DNA of 47,854 nt from Clostridiales bacterium. Lineage in GTDB: Bacteria; Bacillota; Clostridia; Lachnospirales; Lachnospiraceae. Position 1 is the first letter of the stretch; every line of letters begins with the position of its first letter. The notes under the pieces are model-generated. The model was not told the DNA's origin and ran no database searches. It was given only the letters and a program-made list of their open reading frames with translations. The stretch lies in the NCBI GenBank assembly GCA_021202015.1, contig JAJQDV010000032.1, forward strand, positions 84,463-132,316. The letters are read 5' to 3'. The translations under genes were made by a program, and so were the position numbers. This document shows, in pieces, positions 24,844 to 33,545 of the stretch.

Positions 24844-26043
24844 ATGGGATTGAACAGTACACCGTCCGCGAACCGGATCCATATCGGTTTTTTCGGACGC
24901 AGGAATGCCGGAAAGTCCAGCGTGGTCAATGCGGTGACCGGACAGGATCTGGCGGTCGTATCGGAGATGAAGGGTACGACGACAGACCCGGTATACAAGT
25001 CCATGGAGCTTCTGCCCATGGGGCCGGTTGTGATCATTGATACGCCGGGATTTGACGATGAGGGGAGCCTGGGTGAGCTTCGTGTAAAAAAAACACGGCA
25101 GGTGCTCAATAAGACGGATGTGGCCGTTCTGATCGTGGATGCCGCAGAGGGAAAACAGAAGTGTGATGAGGAACTGATTACAATTTTTACCGAAAAAGAG
25201 ATCCCTTATGTTGTGGTTTATAACAAAATGGATCTGGTTGCAGAACATCCGGAAACAGCTTCAAATGAGATTTACGTGAGCGCTCTTCACAAAGAGGGTA
25301 TTTATGAGCTGAAGGAGCTGATCGGCAGATCCGTGGTGATGGACGATGAGCGGCTGCGGATCGTCGGCGACCTGATTTCTCCGGGAGATTTTGTGGTTCT
25401 GGTCGTCCCCATTGATTCCGCGGCGCCGAAGGGCAGGCTGATCCTTCCGCAGCAGCAGACGATCCGCGACGTTCTGGAGGCGGACGCCACGGCGCTGGTC
25501 GTGAAGGAAAACGGACTGGCGGAAACGCTTAGGAACACCGGGAAGAAACCGGCGATCGTGATCACCGACAGTCAGGCTTTCGAGGAAGTGGCGCGCACAG
25601 TGCCGGATGACATTCTGCTGACGTCATTTTCTATCCTGATGGCGAGATATAAGGGATTTCTGAACGCGGCCGTGGACTGTGTGCGCACGGTAGACGAACT
25701 GCGGGACGGGGATGTGGTGCTGATCTCCGAGGGCTGCACGCATCACCGGCAGTGCGACGATATCGGCACGGTGAAGCTTCCGCGGTGGCTGCGGCAGTAT
25801 ACCGGAAAGGATATCCGTTTTGAGACGACCTCCGGCACGGAGTTCCCGGACGACGTGACCGGATATAAGATGGTGATTCACTGCGGCGGCTGTATGCTGA
25901 ATGAGCGTGAGATGAAATACCGCATGAAGTGTTCGCTCGATCAGGGTGTGCCGTTTACAAATTACGGGGTTATGATCGCGTACCTGAAGGGTATTTTAAA
26001 AAGAAGCGTTGAGGTGTTCCCGTACTTATATGAGAAGCTGTAG
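24844..26043 (+). CDS. hydF: [FeFe] hydrogenase H-cluster maturation GTPase HydF
   Basis: 399-residue GTPase scaffold that receives the 2Fe unit built by HydG/HydE and delivers it to HydA. GTPase motifs: G1 GRRNAGKSS, G2 TTTDPV, G3 DTPGFDD, G4 NKMD (about residue 127). The C-terminal Fe-S binding pattern is complete: C298-T-H and H346-C-G-G-C350 (EGCTHHRQCDD, IHCGGCMLNE). A longer frame opens at 24751, but ATG 24844 has GGAGG upstream. HydE, HydG and HydA are not in the window, so it acts with genes elsewhere. Confidence 0.95.
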   Translation: MGLNSTPSANRIHIGFFGRRNAGKSSVVNAVTGQDLAVVSEMKGTTTDPVYKSMELLPMGPVVIIDTPGFDDEGSLGELRVKKTRQVLNKTDVAVLIVDAAEGKQKCDEELITIFTEKEIPYVVVYNKMDLVAEHPETASNEIYVSALHKEGIYELKELIGRSVVMDDERLRIVGDLISPGDFVVLVVPIDSAAPKGRLILPQQQTIRDVLEADATALVVKENGLAETLRNTGKKPAIVITDSQAFEEVARTVPDDILLTSFSILMARYKGFLNAAVDCVRTVDELRDGDVVLISEGCTHHRQCDDIGTVKLPRWLRQYTGKDIRFETTSGTEFPDDVTGYKMVIHCGGCMLNEREMKYRMKCSLDQGVPFTNYGVMIAYLKGILKRSVEVFPYLYEKL

Positions 26044-26097
26044 ATGTTCGGAAAAAGCATGTTATGACCCGGCAAAAAGTGTCAGGATCCTGTAGAT

Positions 26098-26406
26098 GTG
26101 CCGGTTGTCGTGGTCATTCTGGCGTGGGGGATGGTTTTTCTTACTCATACGCAGAGCGGCCTGTCGGATATCAGCAGAAAGAGCTGGATTTTCCTGATTC
26201 TGTCAGGTGTCGCTACGGGAGCTTCGTGGCTGTGTTACTACAGGGCTCTGCAGATGGGGGATGCGTCAAAGGTGGTTCCGATCGACAAGCTGAGTGTTGT
26301 GATCACCCTGGTTCTGGCATTCGTGTTTTTGCATGAGCAGTTTACCGCGAAATCCCTGGCGGGATGTGTGCTGATCGGAGCGGGGACGCTGCTGATGGTT
26401 TTATAG
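26098..26406 (+). pseudogene. 5'-truncated EamA/DMT family transporter
   Basis: The reading frame encodes the last roughly 100 residues of a single-domain EamA transporter (WGMVFLTHTQSGLSDISRKS, GVATGASWLCYYRALQMGDA, VPIDKLSVVITLVLAFVFLH and the end GCVLIGAGTLLMVL). A normal protein of this type has about 140 residues, with an N-terminal helix pair and a LAT-x-R-T segment; those are missing. The upstream 54 bases after hydF hold neither the missing part nor a ribosome site. I read it as a gene that lost its 5' end, at the border of the nitrogenase-like cluster. Confidence 0.7.
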
Positions 26407-26443
26407 AAAAGTATATCCGGGTCAGAGCAGCAATCGGATTTCA

Positions 26444-26485
26444 TAGATGTTGGCGCGCTGCGACAGCAGTGCATGGGAGTTTATC
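26444..26485 (+). repeat. Dispersed hairpin repeat, half-copy
   Basis: TAGATGTTGG, a 7-bp hairpin GCGCTGC-GACA-GCAGTGC, then ATGGGAGTTTAT. About four fifths identical by eye over 42 bases to the hairpin half of the repeat upstream of zapA (5934-5975). In both places it ends just before a start codon and supplies or abuts the ribosome site (GGGAG here). Confidence 0.55.
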
Positions 26486-27241
26486 ATGAAAAAAATTGCC
26501 GTATACGGAAAAGGCGGTATCGGAAAATCCACCATCGTCTCAAATATGGCGGCCGCCCTGTCACAGCAGGGATACCGGGTAATGCAGATCGGCTGCGATC
26601 CGAAGGCGGATTCCACCATCGCGCTGCGCCATGGAGAACCGCTGCCGACCGTGCTGGAGACCTTCCGACAGAAGAAAAATGATTTTTCAGCGGAAGAGAT
26701 TGTGCGGATCGGTTACGCGGGTGTGATCTGTGTCGAGGCCGGGGGACCGGTACCGGGTGTGGGCTGCGCGGGCCGGGGCATTATCACTGCGCTGGAAAAG
26801 ATCGAGGCGAAGGGCATTTATGAGATATATCAGCCGGACTTTGTGTTTTATGACGTTCTGGGCGATGTGGTCTGCGGCGGATTTTCCATGCCGATGCGGA
26901 GCGGCTATGCCGACGAGGTGTATATCGTGACTTCCGGTGAGAATATGTCCGTCTACGCAGCGGCGAATATCGCGACCGCCATTCGGAACTTTCAGGGACG
27001 CGGCTATGCTTCGCTCGGCGGCGTTATCTTAAACCGGCGCAATGTAAAGCGTGAGACAGAAAAAGTATCGGAGTTGTGTGATGATTTTCAGACTGTTATT
27101 GTCGGGACAATCGAGTTCTCCGGGCTGGTGCAGGAGGCGGACGAGAGAAAGTTGACTCTGATGGAGGCGTATCCGGACAGCGGGATGGCAAAAAGTTATC
27201 GGATGCTTGCCACGAAGATTGCGTTAACACAGTGTTCATAG
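26486..27241 (+). CDS. NifH-like ATPase, module A
   Basis: 251-residue homologue of nitrogenase iron protein. The P-loop ([10 protein letters not shown]), switch I (CDPKADST), the first cluster cysteine C94 in GCAGRGIIT with its adjacent Arg, and switch II with the second cluster cysteine C130 ([11 protein letters not shown]) are all intact, so it should be a dimeric, [4Fe-4S]-bridged, ATP-driven electron donor. It is shorter than true NifH (about 290) and the C-terminal third is divergent. A longer frame opens at 26447, inside the upstream repeat; ATG 26486 has GGGAG six bases upstream. Partner components follow at once. Alternatives are members of BchL/CfbC/MarH-type families, which share these motifs. 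Confidence 0.9.
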   Translation: MKKIAVYGKGGIGKSTIVSNMAAALSQQGYRVMQIGCDPKADSTIALRHGEPLPTVLETFRQKKNDFSAEEIVRIGYAGVICVEAGGPVPGVGCAGRGIITALEKIEAKGIYEIYQPDFVFYDVLGDVVCGGFSMPMRSGYADEVYIVTSGENMSVYAAANIATAIRNFQGRGYASLGGVILNRRNVKRETEKVSELCDDFQTVIVGTIEFSGLVQEADERKLTLMEAYPDSGMAKSYRMLATKIALTQCS

Positions 27242-27304
27242 TTTGTTAACAGAATGTTCCCGGGGTCTTACCCCATAGTTGCGGCTAACTGGGAGGATAG
27301 CAAT

Positions 27305-28768
27305 TTGCTGAGGCGAATCGATGATATAGAGAATACTGAAAGCGTGAAAACGACAATCGCAGAGGCGCGTTTTCCGGCTCCCTTCCGTGAAGGGCTGGAG
27401 TACAGCTCCCCCGCGCGCGGCACCTGGAATATCGTTCACACCGGGATGCTGATTCCGGAATCGCATCAGATTTTTGTCTGTGCGCTCGGCTGTCTGCGCG
27501 GCGTTGTCCTGACCGCGGCGGAAATGAACGCGCTCGACCGCTATTCGTCCATTCAGATCCGGGAGGAAAACGTCCTCGACGGCGGGATGGAGGAGCTGAT
27601 GATCGAGGGGGTTACGGATATCATCCGGAAGCTCCGTTATCAGCCAAAGGCAATCCTGCTGTTTATCAGCTGCCAGCATTTTTTTCTGGCCTACGATCAG
27701 GAACTGGTTTTTAAAGTCCTGCGGGAGCGTTTTCCGGAAATCCGCTTTACTGACTGCTATATGATTCCGACGCTGCGCAAGAGCGGGCTGACGCCGGATC
27801 AGAAGATGCGGATCCAGATGTACAGCATGTGGGAGCGGCGGCCGACAGAGCCGAAAAGAATCAATCTGATCGGAAGCAATCTGCAGACGTCCCCGTCCTC
27901 GGAACTGATTCGCATGGCGGAGGACGCCGGATATGAATTCTGGGATCTGTATCGATGCAGGAACTTTGAGGATTATCTGGAAATGGCAAAAGCACCGCTG
28001 AATCTGGTCTATGAGCCTGCGGCGCTGATGGCGGCGGAGGATCTGAAAAAAAGGCTGGGGCAGGAGTATCTCTACCTTTCGTTCAGCTACGATTTCGGGG
28101 AACTCGAACAGAATTACGGGAAACTGGCGGAGAAGCTGCATATAGAGAAGCCGGATTTTACGGCGGAAAAGGAACAGGCGTTCCGGGCGATCACGCATGC
28201 GAAGAATGTGATCGGAGAGACTCCGATCGCCATTGATTACACATTTACGTTCCGCATCCTGAGTTTTGCGAGACTGCTATTGGAATACGGATTTCATGTG
28301 ACCGAGATTTACGCGGATAATTTTTTGCCGGAGGACCGGGAGAATTTTGAGTGGATCCGGAAAAAATATCCGGATATCGTGATTTCGTCCACGAACCGGC
28401 CGGCGATGCGGTTCCTGCACGACCATCAGGAGACAGGTCCGGTTACAGACAAAATACGGCGCAGACCTCATGAGATGACTTCTGTACAGGGATACGAGAT
28501 GTTTACTGCACAGAAACGAAAAACAGATGCTTTGCATGAACGAATAACAAATACTGCACAGGAGAACTGTGATCTTCTCGCTGTCGGGCAGAAGGCCGCG
28601 TATTTCGCCGAGACCGATCATTTTGTGAATGTGGCGGAGAGCGGAGGTTATTACGGATTTGATGGAATCGCACAGGTCATGGGGCTGATGGAGGACGCGT
28701 TTTTACATAAAAAAGACAGGCGGACGGTCATTCAGAGAAAGGGATACGGGTGTGAGAGCTGCTTATGA
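27305..28768 (+). CDS. Nitrogenase component 1-like subunit (D-like), module A
   Basis: 487-residue oxidoreductase/nitrogenase component 1 family protein. By eye, C63 (FVCALGCLRGVV) matches NifD Cys88 and C123 (LFISCQHFF) matches NifD Cys154; nothing matches Cys62. The cofactor Cys275/His442 of NifD are not recognisable. The protein ends in a C483-E-S-C486 pair (GYGCESCL). About residues 380-425 form a polar insertion (TDKIRRRPHEMTSVQ region). An ATG frame opens at 27254 without a ribosome site; TTG 27305 has GGGAGG eight bases upstream and is preferred. Its TGA overlaps the next ATG (ATGA), so the two are translationally coupled and probably form a heterodimer. Confidence 0.85.
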   Translation: MLRRIDDIENTESVKTTIAEARFPAPFREGLEYSSPARGTWNIVHTGMLIPESHQIFVCALGCLRGVVLTAAEMNALDRYSSIQIREENVLDGGMEELMIEGVTDIIRKLRYQPKAILLFISCQHFFLAYDQELVFKVLRERFPEIRFTDCYMIPTLRKSGLTPDQKMRIQMYSMWERRPTEPKRINLIGSNLQTSPSSELIRMAEDAGYEFWDLYRCRNFEDYLEMAKAPLNLVYEPAALMAAEDLKKRLGQEYLYLSFSYDFGELEQNYGKLAEKLHIEKPDFTAEKEQAFRAITHAKNVIGETPIAIDYTFTFRILSFARLLLEYGFHVTEIYADNFLPEDRENFEWIRKKYPDIVISSTNRPAMRFLHDHQETGPVTDKIRRRPHEMTSVQGYEMFTAQKRKTDALHERITNTAQENCDLLAVGQKAAYFAETDHFVNVAESGGYYGFDGIAQVMGLMEDAFLHKKDRRTVIQRKGYGCESCL

Positions 28769-30075
28769 GACAGGTGACGGGACTGACTTCGACTTATTCA
28801 TCCGATGAATTCGGCATCTGTTCCGCCCTGTATGAACTGGGCGGAATGGTGGTCATGCATGACGCCTCCGGGTGTAATTCGACCTATACGACGCACGATG
28901 AACCGCGCTGGTATGATATGGACAGCATGATCTATATCTCGGCGATTTCCGAGACGGAGGCCATTCTCGGAGATGATGACAAGCTGATCGACGATCTGGT
29001 CGAGACGGCACAGGAGCTGCATCCGGAGTTTATCGCGCTGGTCGGTGCGCCGATTCCCTATATGATCGGCACGGATCTCGCGGCAATTGCCCGGATCGTC
29101 AGCCGGAAAACGGGAATCCGCAGCTTTGCATTTGCCGCGAACGGGATGCGTGATTATACCGTCGGCGTATCGATGGCGCTGGATCGAATTGTAAAGGAAT
29201 ATGCGTGTATGAATCCGGAAAATCGGCCGACACGGTTCTGCAGTCAAATTGTAAATATCATCGGCGCCACTCCGCTGGATTTTTCTCTGAACGGCAGCGT
29301 GGCGTCCATACAGAGATGGATTACGGAAAACGGGATGAAAAGCGGTGTCTGTCTTTCCTTGGGATGCACGCTCGATGATGTGAAAAGGCTGGGGAGTGCA
29401 CAGGTGAACCTGGTGGTGTCCGCAGGCGGACTTGCGGCTGCGAGGACGTTGCGGGAGCACTTTGGAACGCCCTATGTGGTCGGTGTACCGATCGGGGAGA
29501 GTTTTTCCGCATTACTAGAGGATATGGTTTGTGAGGCGGCAAGGTCTTCAGAAAATTGTATTTCCTATAATTGTATCCCTTGTCCGGGAAGACAGACGAC
29601 GGATGACACAGAGGATGATCAGAGAATAACGGAACCGTCCGATGCGAAGCCCGGAATCGGATCGATGATCGCCTTAGGAATGACCGCCGCAGCTGATGCA
29701 AAGTCCGATGCGGAGACCGGAATCGGATCGGGGAAAATGCCGGACATGGGAAAACGCTTTGCTGTCATCGGTGAGAGCGTATTTTCCGCCTCGCTTGCGG
29801 CAGCGATCGAGATGGAGCACGGCGTGAAGACAGATGTCCTGTGCCCGCTGGAGATCGGGCCGGAACTGCTTCGGACGCAGGATCTCTCTGCACCGGAGGA
29901 GGACGACCTGATCAGTGCGCTCGAAAACTATGCCGGTGTGATCGCGGATCCGCTGTATCGGCCGCTCGTTCGCGACGGGCAGAGGTTTTATCCGCTGCCG
30001 CACGAGGCGTTTTCCGGGCGGATATATGACAACGTAAATCCGGATCTGATTGTAAAAAAGAACAGGGAGAAATGA
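28765..30075 (+). CDS. Nitrogenase component 1-like subunit (K-like), module A
   Basis: 436-residue component 1 family protein. C19 ([12 protein letters not shown]) and C37 ([10 protein letters not shown]) match NifK Cys70 and Cys95 by eye, while the third ligand position reads [11 protein letters not shown] with no cysteine. Conserved region [19 protein letters not shown] corresponds to the NifK segment before it, and GATPLDFS begins the second domain. Residues about 275-330 are a low-complexity linker with a twice-repeated SDA-x-x-GIGS unit and extra cysteines ([10 protein letters not shown]). Together with the D-like partner, four of the six P-cluster positions remain, which would suit a [4Fe-4S] rather than an 8Fe cluster. 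Starts inside the stop of the preceding gene. Confidence 0.85.
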   Translation: MRQVTGLTSTYSSDEFGICSALYELGGMVVMHDASGCNSTYTTHDEPRWYDMDSMIYISAISETEAILGDDDKLIDDLVETAQELHPEFIALVGAPIPYMIGTDLAAIARIVSRKTGIRSFAFAANGMRDYTVGVSMALDRIVKEYACMNPENRPTRFCSQIVNIIGATPLDFSLNGSVASIQRWITENGMKSGVCLSLGCTLDDVKRLGSAQVNLVVSAGGLAAARTLREHFGTPYVVGVPIGESFSALLEDMVCEAARSSENCISYNCIPCPGRQTTDDTEDDQRITEPSDAKPGIGSMIALGMTAAADAKSDAETGIGSGKMPDMGKRFAVIGESVFSASLAAAIEMEHGVKTDVLCPLEIGPELLRTQDLSAPEEDDLISALENYAGVIADPLYRPLVRDGQRFYPLPHEAFSGRIYDNVNPDLIVKKNREK

Positions 30076-30082
30076 CAACAGT

Positions 30083-30844
30083 ATGCTGAAGCTTGCGATA
30101 TACGGAAAAGGCGGAATCGGAAAATCGACCACGACGGCAAACCTCGCGGCGGCTTTTTCGGCGCTCGGGAAAAAAGTGATCCAGATCGGCTGCGATCCGA
30201 AGGCGGATTCGACCATCAACCTGCTGGGCGGGCATCCTCTGCTCCCGGTCATGAATTACATTCGTGATCACGACGAGGAGCCGGAGCAGCTGTCGGATAT
30301 CGCGAAGGAGGGATTCGGCGGCGTCCTCTGTATCGAGACCGGAGGCCCGACGCCGGGTCTCGGCTGTGCGGGGCGCGGCATTATCACAACGTTTTCCCTG
30401 CTGGAAGACCTCGAACTGTTTGAGACATATCAGCCGGACGTCGTTTTGTATGATGTGCTGGGCGATGTGGTCTGCGGCGGGTTCGCGGCGCCGATCCGCG
30501 AGGGATACGCGGAGCACATCCTGATTGTGACCTCCGGGGAAAAAATGGCGCTCTATGCCGCCAACAACATCAACATGGCTGTGAAAAATTTTGAGGATCG
30601 GGGGTATGCCTCGGTACGCGGCATTATTTTAAACCGCAGGAATGTGGAGAACGAATATGAAAAGGTCTCGGCATTCGCGGAGGAGAACGGGCTGGAGATC
30701 GTGGCGGACATTCCGAGAAGTCCGGATATCATCCGCTTTGAGGATCGGGGCATGACGGTGATCGAGGGGGACGCGGAGCTTCCGATCAGCCGGATTTATC
30801 TCGAACTTGCGGAGAAATTATGGGACGAACATTATGGAAAATAA
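30083..30844 (+). CDS. NifH-like ATPase, module B
   Basis: 253-residue NifH-family ATPase, closely similar to the protein at 26486-27241. P-loop [10 protein letters not shown], switch [10 protein letters not shown]95 in [10 protein letters not shown] and C131 in [11 protein letters not shown]. The C-terminal part ([21 protein letters not shown]) is nearer to classical NifH than in module A. It lies 7 bases after the module A K-like gene and overlaps the next gene by 11 bases. Separate ATPases for each module suggest each component 1 pair has its own electron donor, or that the two have distinct steps in one pathway. Confidence 0.9.
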   Translation: MLKLAIYGKGGIGKSTTTANLAAAFSALGKKVIQIGCDPKADSTINLLGGHPLLPVMNYIRDHDEEPEQLSDIAKEGFGGVLCIETGGPTPGLGCAGRGIITTFSLLEDLELFETYQPDVVLYDVLGDVVCGGFAAPIREGYAEHILIVTSGEKMALYAANNINMAVKNFEDRGYASVRGIILNRRNVENEYEKVSAFAEENGLEIVADIPRSPDIIRFEDRGMTVIEGDAELPISRIYLELAEKLWDEHYGK

Positions 30845-32159
30845 AGTTTATTCGATCACGGCTGCTGAGCTGGCCGCAAAGGGAAAAGAAAATATACCGG
30901 ATGAACTGCGGTCGTCGAAGCATCTGATCTACAGCTCGCCGGCGACGCTGGCGTTCAACTCACCGGGCGCGCAGGGCTTCGGCGTGAAGCGGGCGGGGCT
31001 TGCCATCCCGGGTTCCGTGATGCTTCTGGTGGCTCCGGGCTGCTGCGGCAGGAACACCATGATGCTGGATCAGATCGGCGGATACGGCGACCGGTTTTTC
31101 TATCTTCTGCAGGATGATACCGATATCGTGACCGGCCGCCATTTAAACCGGATCTCCGAAGCCGTGAAAGAGGTGGCGGATTCCCTGGAGACGAAGCCGA
31201 CCGCCGTGATGATCTGCATCACCTGCGTGGACGCGCTGCTCGGCACCGATATGGAGCGCGTCTGCCGGAAAGCGTCGGAATATGCCGGAGTTCCGGTTTT
31301 GCCCTGCTATATGTACGCATTGACGCGGGAGGGACGCGTTCCGCCGATGACGTCAGTGCGGAAAACGGTTTACGAGCTGCTTGAAAAGCGGGAGAGAAAA
31401 CAGCGCGCGGTGAATCTTCTCGGTGAGTTCGCCCCGTATGATGATGACTGTGAGCTGTATGAAATCTTGAAAAGTCTCGGGTTCCAGACGGTTCGGGAGA
31501 TCTCCCGCTGCCGGGATTTTGAGGAATACCTGTCCATGGCGGAGGCAAACTTTAACATCGTGCTGAACCCGGAAAGCCGCCTTGCGGCGGAGGATTTCCG
31601 GAAACGGCTCGGAATTCCCTCCCTGGAACTGACCCGGGTCTATCAGATTGACAAGATTCAAAACCAGTATCAGCTGCTCGGCTCGGCGCTGAACATGGAA
31701 ATTGATGATTCTGCTTATTACGAAGAAGCGCTGCGCGCGGTGCGGGATTTCACGCAACGACATCCGGAAACCTCTTTTGCCGTGGGGGAATGGCTGAACG
31801 CGGATTCTTTTGAATTATCGCTGGCGCTCCTGCGGTACGGTCATAAGGTTCCGGAAATCTACGGCACAGTCACGGATGTGAATTTTATATACATAAAAAA
31901 AATAGCGGCGATGAGTCCGGACACCCGGATCTACACGAACCTGTCCCCGACCATGCTGAATTACAACTGCAGCGTGTGCGCGGCGGACATCACGATCGGA
32001 CAGGACGCCGCCTATTATCATCCCGACAGCCCGAATCTGCCCTGGAATGAGGAAAACAAACCGTTCGGATATCAGGGTTTGCGAGATCTGTTCCTGGAAC
32101 TGGAAAAACTGCAGGATGAAAATTCTGATACATTTAGAGTGAACAGAAAACATAAATAA
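30834..32159 (+). CDS. Nitrogenase component 1-like subunit (D-like), module B
   Basis: 441-residue paralogue of the module A D-like subunit. C70-C71 ([12 protein letters not shown]) lies at the NifD Cys88 position and C131 ([13 protein letters not shown]) at Cys154; the Cys62 position is empty. QDDTDIVTG matches the conserved acidic loop before the third ligand. The second half has [20 protein letters not shown], directly comparable with DLYRCRNFEDYLEMAKAPL in module A, which confirms common origin. C-terminal half: [21 protein letters not shown] frame opens earlier at 30807; ATG 30834 gives the better start. Followed by the large palindrome. Confidence 0.85.
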   Translation: MENKVYSITAAELAAKGKENIPDELRSSKHLIYSSPATLAFNSPGAQGFGVKRAGLAIPGSVMLLVAPGCCGRNTMMLDQIGGYGDRFFYLLQDDTDIVTGRHLNRISEAVKEVADSLETKPTAVMICITCVDALLGTDMERVCRKASEYAGVPVLPCYMYALTREGRVPPMTSVRKTVYELLEKRERKQRAVNLLGEFAPYDDDCELYEILKSLGFQTVREISRCRDFEEYLSMAEANFNIVLNPESRLAAEDFRKRLGIPSLELTRVYQIDKIQNQYQLLGSALNMEIDDSAYYEEALRAVRDFTQRHPETSFAVGEWLNADSFELSLALLRYGHKVPEIYGTVTDVNFIYIKKIAAMSPDTRIYTNLSPTMLNYNCSVCAADITIGQDAAYYHPDSPNLPWNEENKPFGYQGLRDLFLELEKLQDENSDTFRVNRKHK

Positions 32160-32171
32160 ACAGAACATGCA

Positions 32172-32301
32172 GGCACAGGAAAACTCATTCACATAACTAT
32201 GTAACGGGTAAAAGAAATATTTCATAAGCAGACACTCCTTGTGTCTGCGTTGAATTATTTCTTTGTCCCGCCAAACTAAGCAAAATGAGTTTTCCTGTGC
32301 C
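32172..32301. repeat. 130-bp nested palindrome between two nitrogenase-like genes
   Basis: Outer arms GGCACAGGAAAACTCATT (32172-32189) and its exact 18-bp complement at 32284-32301. Inside, AAAGAAATA (32211-32219) pairs with TATTTCTTT (32256-32264), extended after a 2x2 mismatch by CGGG/CCCG. The centre is GCAGACAC-TCCTT-GTGTCTGC (32228-32248). Transcribed, it would form one long rod. It could be a miniature inverted-repeat element, an RNA processing or stability element, or a strong pause between D-like and K-like genes. The right arm lies within the ribosome-site region of the next gene. Confidence 0.9.
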
Positions 32302-32317
32302 GGAGGGAATCATTATC

Positions 32318-33466
32318 ATGAAAGGCCTTTTAAAATATTTATCTCCCTTTGCCCCGGATCAGTCCGGCGCGGTATCCGTCCTCTACGAATTGGGCGGCAT
32401 CATCGTAATCTGCGACGCCGGTGGATGTACCGGAAACATCTGCGGATTTGACGAACCGCGCTGGTTTCTGAAAAAAAGCGCCCTGTTTTCCGCGGGGCTG
32501 CGCGATATGGACGCGATTCTCGGGCGGGACGACCGGCTGATCGATAAATTAAAGGATGCCGCGGATCATCTGGACGCGCGCTTCATCGCGCTGATCGGCA
32601 CGCCGGTGCCGGCCGTGATCGCGACGGATTTTCGCGCATTAAAGCGTATGGCTCAAAAACGGTGCGGCCTGCCGGTACTGACTATGGAATGCACCGGTAC
32701 CCGCCTGTACGATCAGGGCGCGGAGGAAGCTTATCTGGAGCTTTTCCGTAGCTTTGCGGAAAAAGGCGTGGCTGCGGACGCTCAGGCAGTCGGCGTGATC
32801 GGCGCCACTCCCCTGGATGTGAGTCATGTGAACGCGGCGCCAATCATTCAGAAGAAACTGAATGCGCAGGGATATTCGCGGGTATATTGCTACGGCATGG
32901 GAGGATCCGGTCTGGATGATGTAAAACAGGCCGGGAGCGCCTCAAAAAATCTGGTTCTGTCCCCGGCTGGCATTCGGGCGGCACAGTATCTGCAGGAGAC
33001 GTTCGGGACGCCGTATGAGACGGTTTATCCCCTCCTGAAGTCAGAGCAGAAGGAGCAACTGCACAGACTGGCCGGAAAAAAAGTTCTGGTCGTGCACCAA
33101 CAGGTGGCGGCGAACGCGGTCCGAGAGGAGATTTCCGGCAGAACCGCGTCCCGGGCGGATGCCGGTTCCGCACTCGGAAAGTGTTCCGAAAGCACCGATG
33201 AAAACAGAAGGGAACATGAAATGCCGGACCGTGGGAGTGCTGCTGAAATCGTCTGCGGAACCTGGTTTATGCAGAGGCCGGAATTAAAAGAGCCGCAGGA
33301 TGTGATGTTTGAGCGGGAAGAACAGTTTGTCTCTTATGTGAAAAACGGGCAGTTCGACGCGATCGTCGGCGATCAGAGACTGAAGAGGGCGCTGCGGGAT
33401 TTCCGCGGTGAATATATTGAGATTCCACACTTTGCGGTTTCCGGCGAATATGAGTCGGAAATCTGA
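32318..33466 (+). CDS. Nitrogenase component 1-like subunit (K-like), module B
   Basis: 382-residue paralogue of the module A K-like subunit and the shortest of the four. C37 (CDAGGCTGNIC, with neighbours C32 and C42) matches NifK Cys95. The Cys70 position is Val (SGAVSVLYELGG) and the third ligand position reads GTPVPAVIATD, so only one canonical cysteine remains. Landmarks shared with module A are YELGG, DEPRW, DAILGRDDRLIDKL and IGATPLDVS. A polar linker at about residues 270-305 sits where module A has its repeat linker. ATG 32318 follows GGAGGG (spacing long, about 10) and starts MKGLLKYLSP; an earlier in-frame ATG at 32285 is inside the palindrome arm. hypF begins 79 bases downstream. 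Confidence 0.83.
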   Translation: MKGLLKYLSPFAPDQSGAVSVLYELGGIIVICDAGGCTGNICGFDEPRWFLKKSALFSAGLRDMDAILGRDDRLIDKLKDAADHLDARFIALIGTPVPAVIATDFRALKRMAQKRCGLPVLTMECTGTRLYDQGAEEAYLELFRSFAEKGVAADAQAVGVIGATPLDVSHVNAAPIIQKKLNAQGYSRVYCYGMGGSGLDDVKQAGSASKNLVLSPAGIRAAQYLQETFGTPYETVYPLLKSEQKEQLHRLAGKKVLVVHQQVAANAVREEISGRTASRADAGSALGKCSESTDENRREHEMPDRGSAAEIVCGTWFMQRPELKEPQDVMFEREEQFVSYVKNGQFDAIVGDQRLKRALRDFRGEYIEIPHFAVSGEYESEI

Positions 33467-33545
33467 TCACTGCCCTGTTGTGATGTGAGCCGGAACGGAC
33501 AGAAAGATTCATTGACATTGCCGGCAGAGCTTTGAGGACACTGAG

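Noticed and set aside
26486..33466. Classical nitrogen-fixing nif cluster
   Set aside because: No NifB, NifE/N or FeMo-cofactor ligands (NifD Cys275 and His442) are recognisable, and P-cluster cysteines are incomplete.
33512..33545. TTGACA upstream of hypF as a separate promoter
   Set aside because: No acceptable -10 hexamer at 16-18 bases; hypF is more simply read through from the nitrogenase-like genes.
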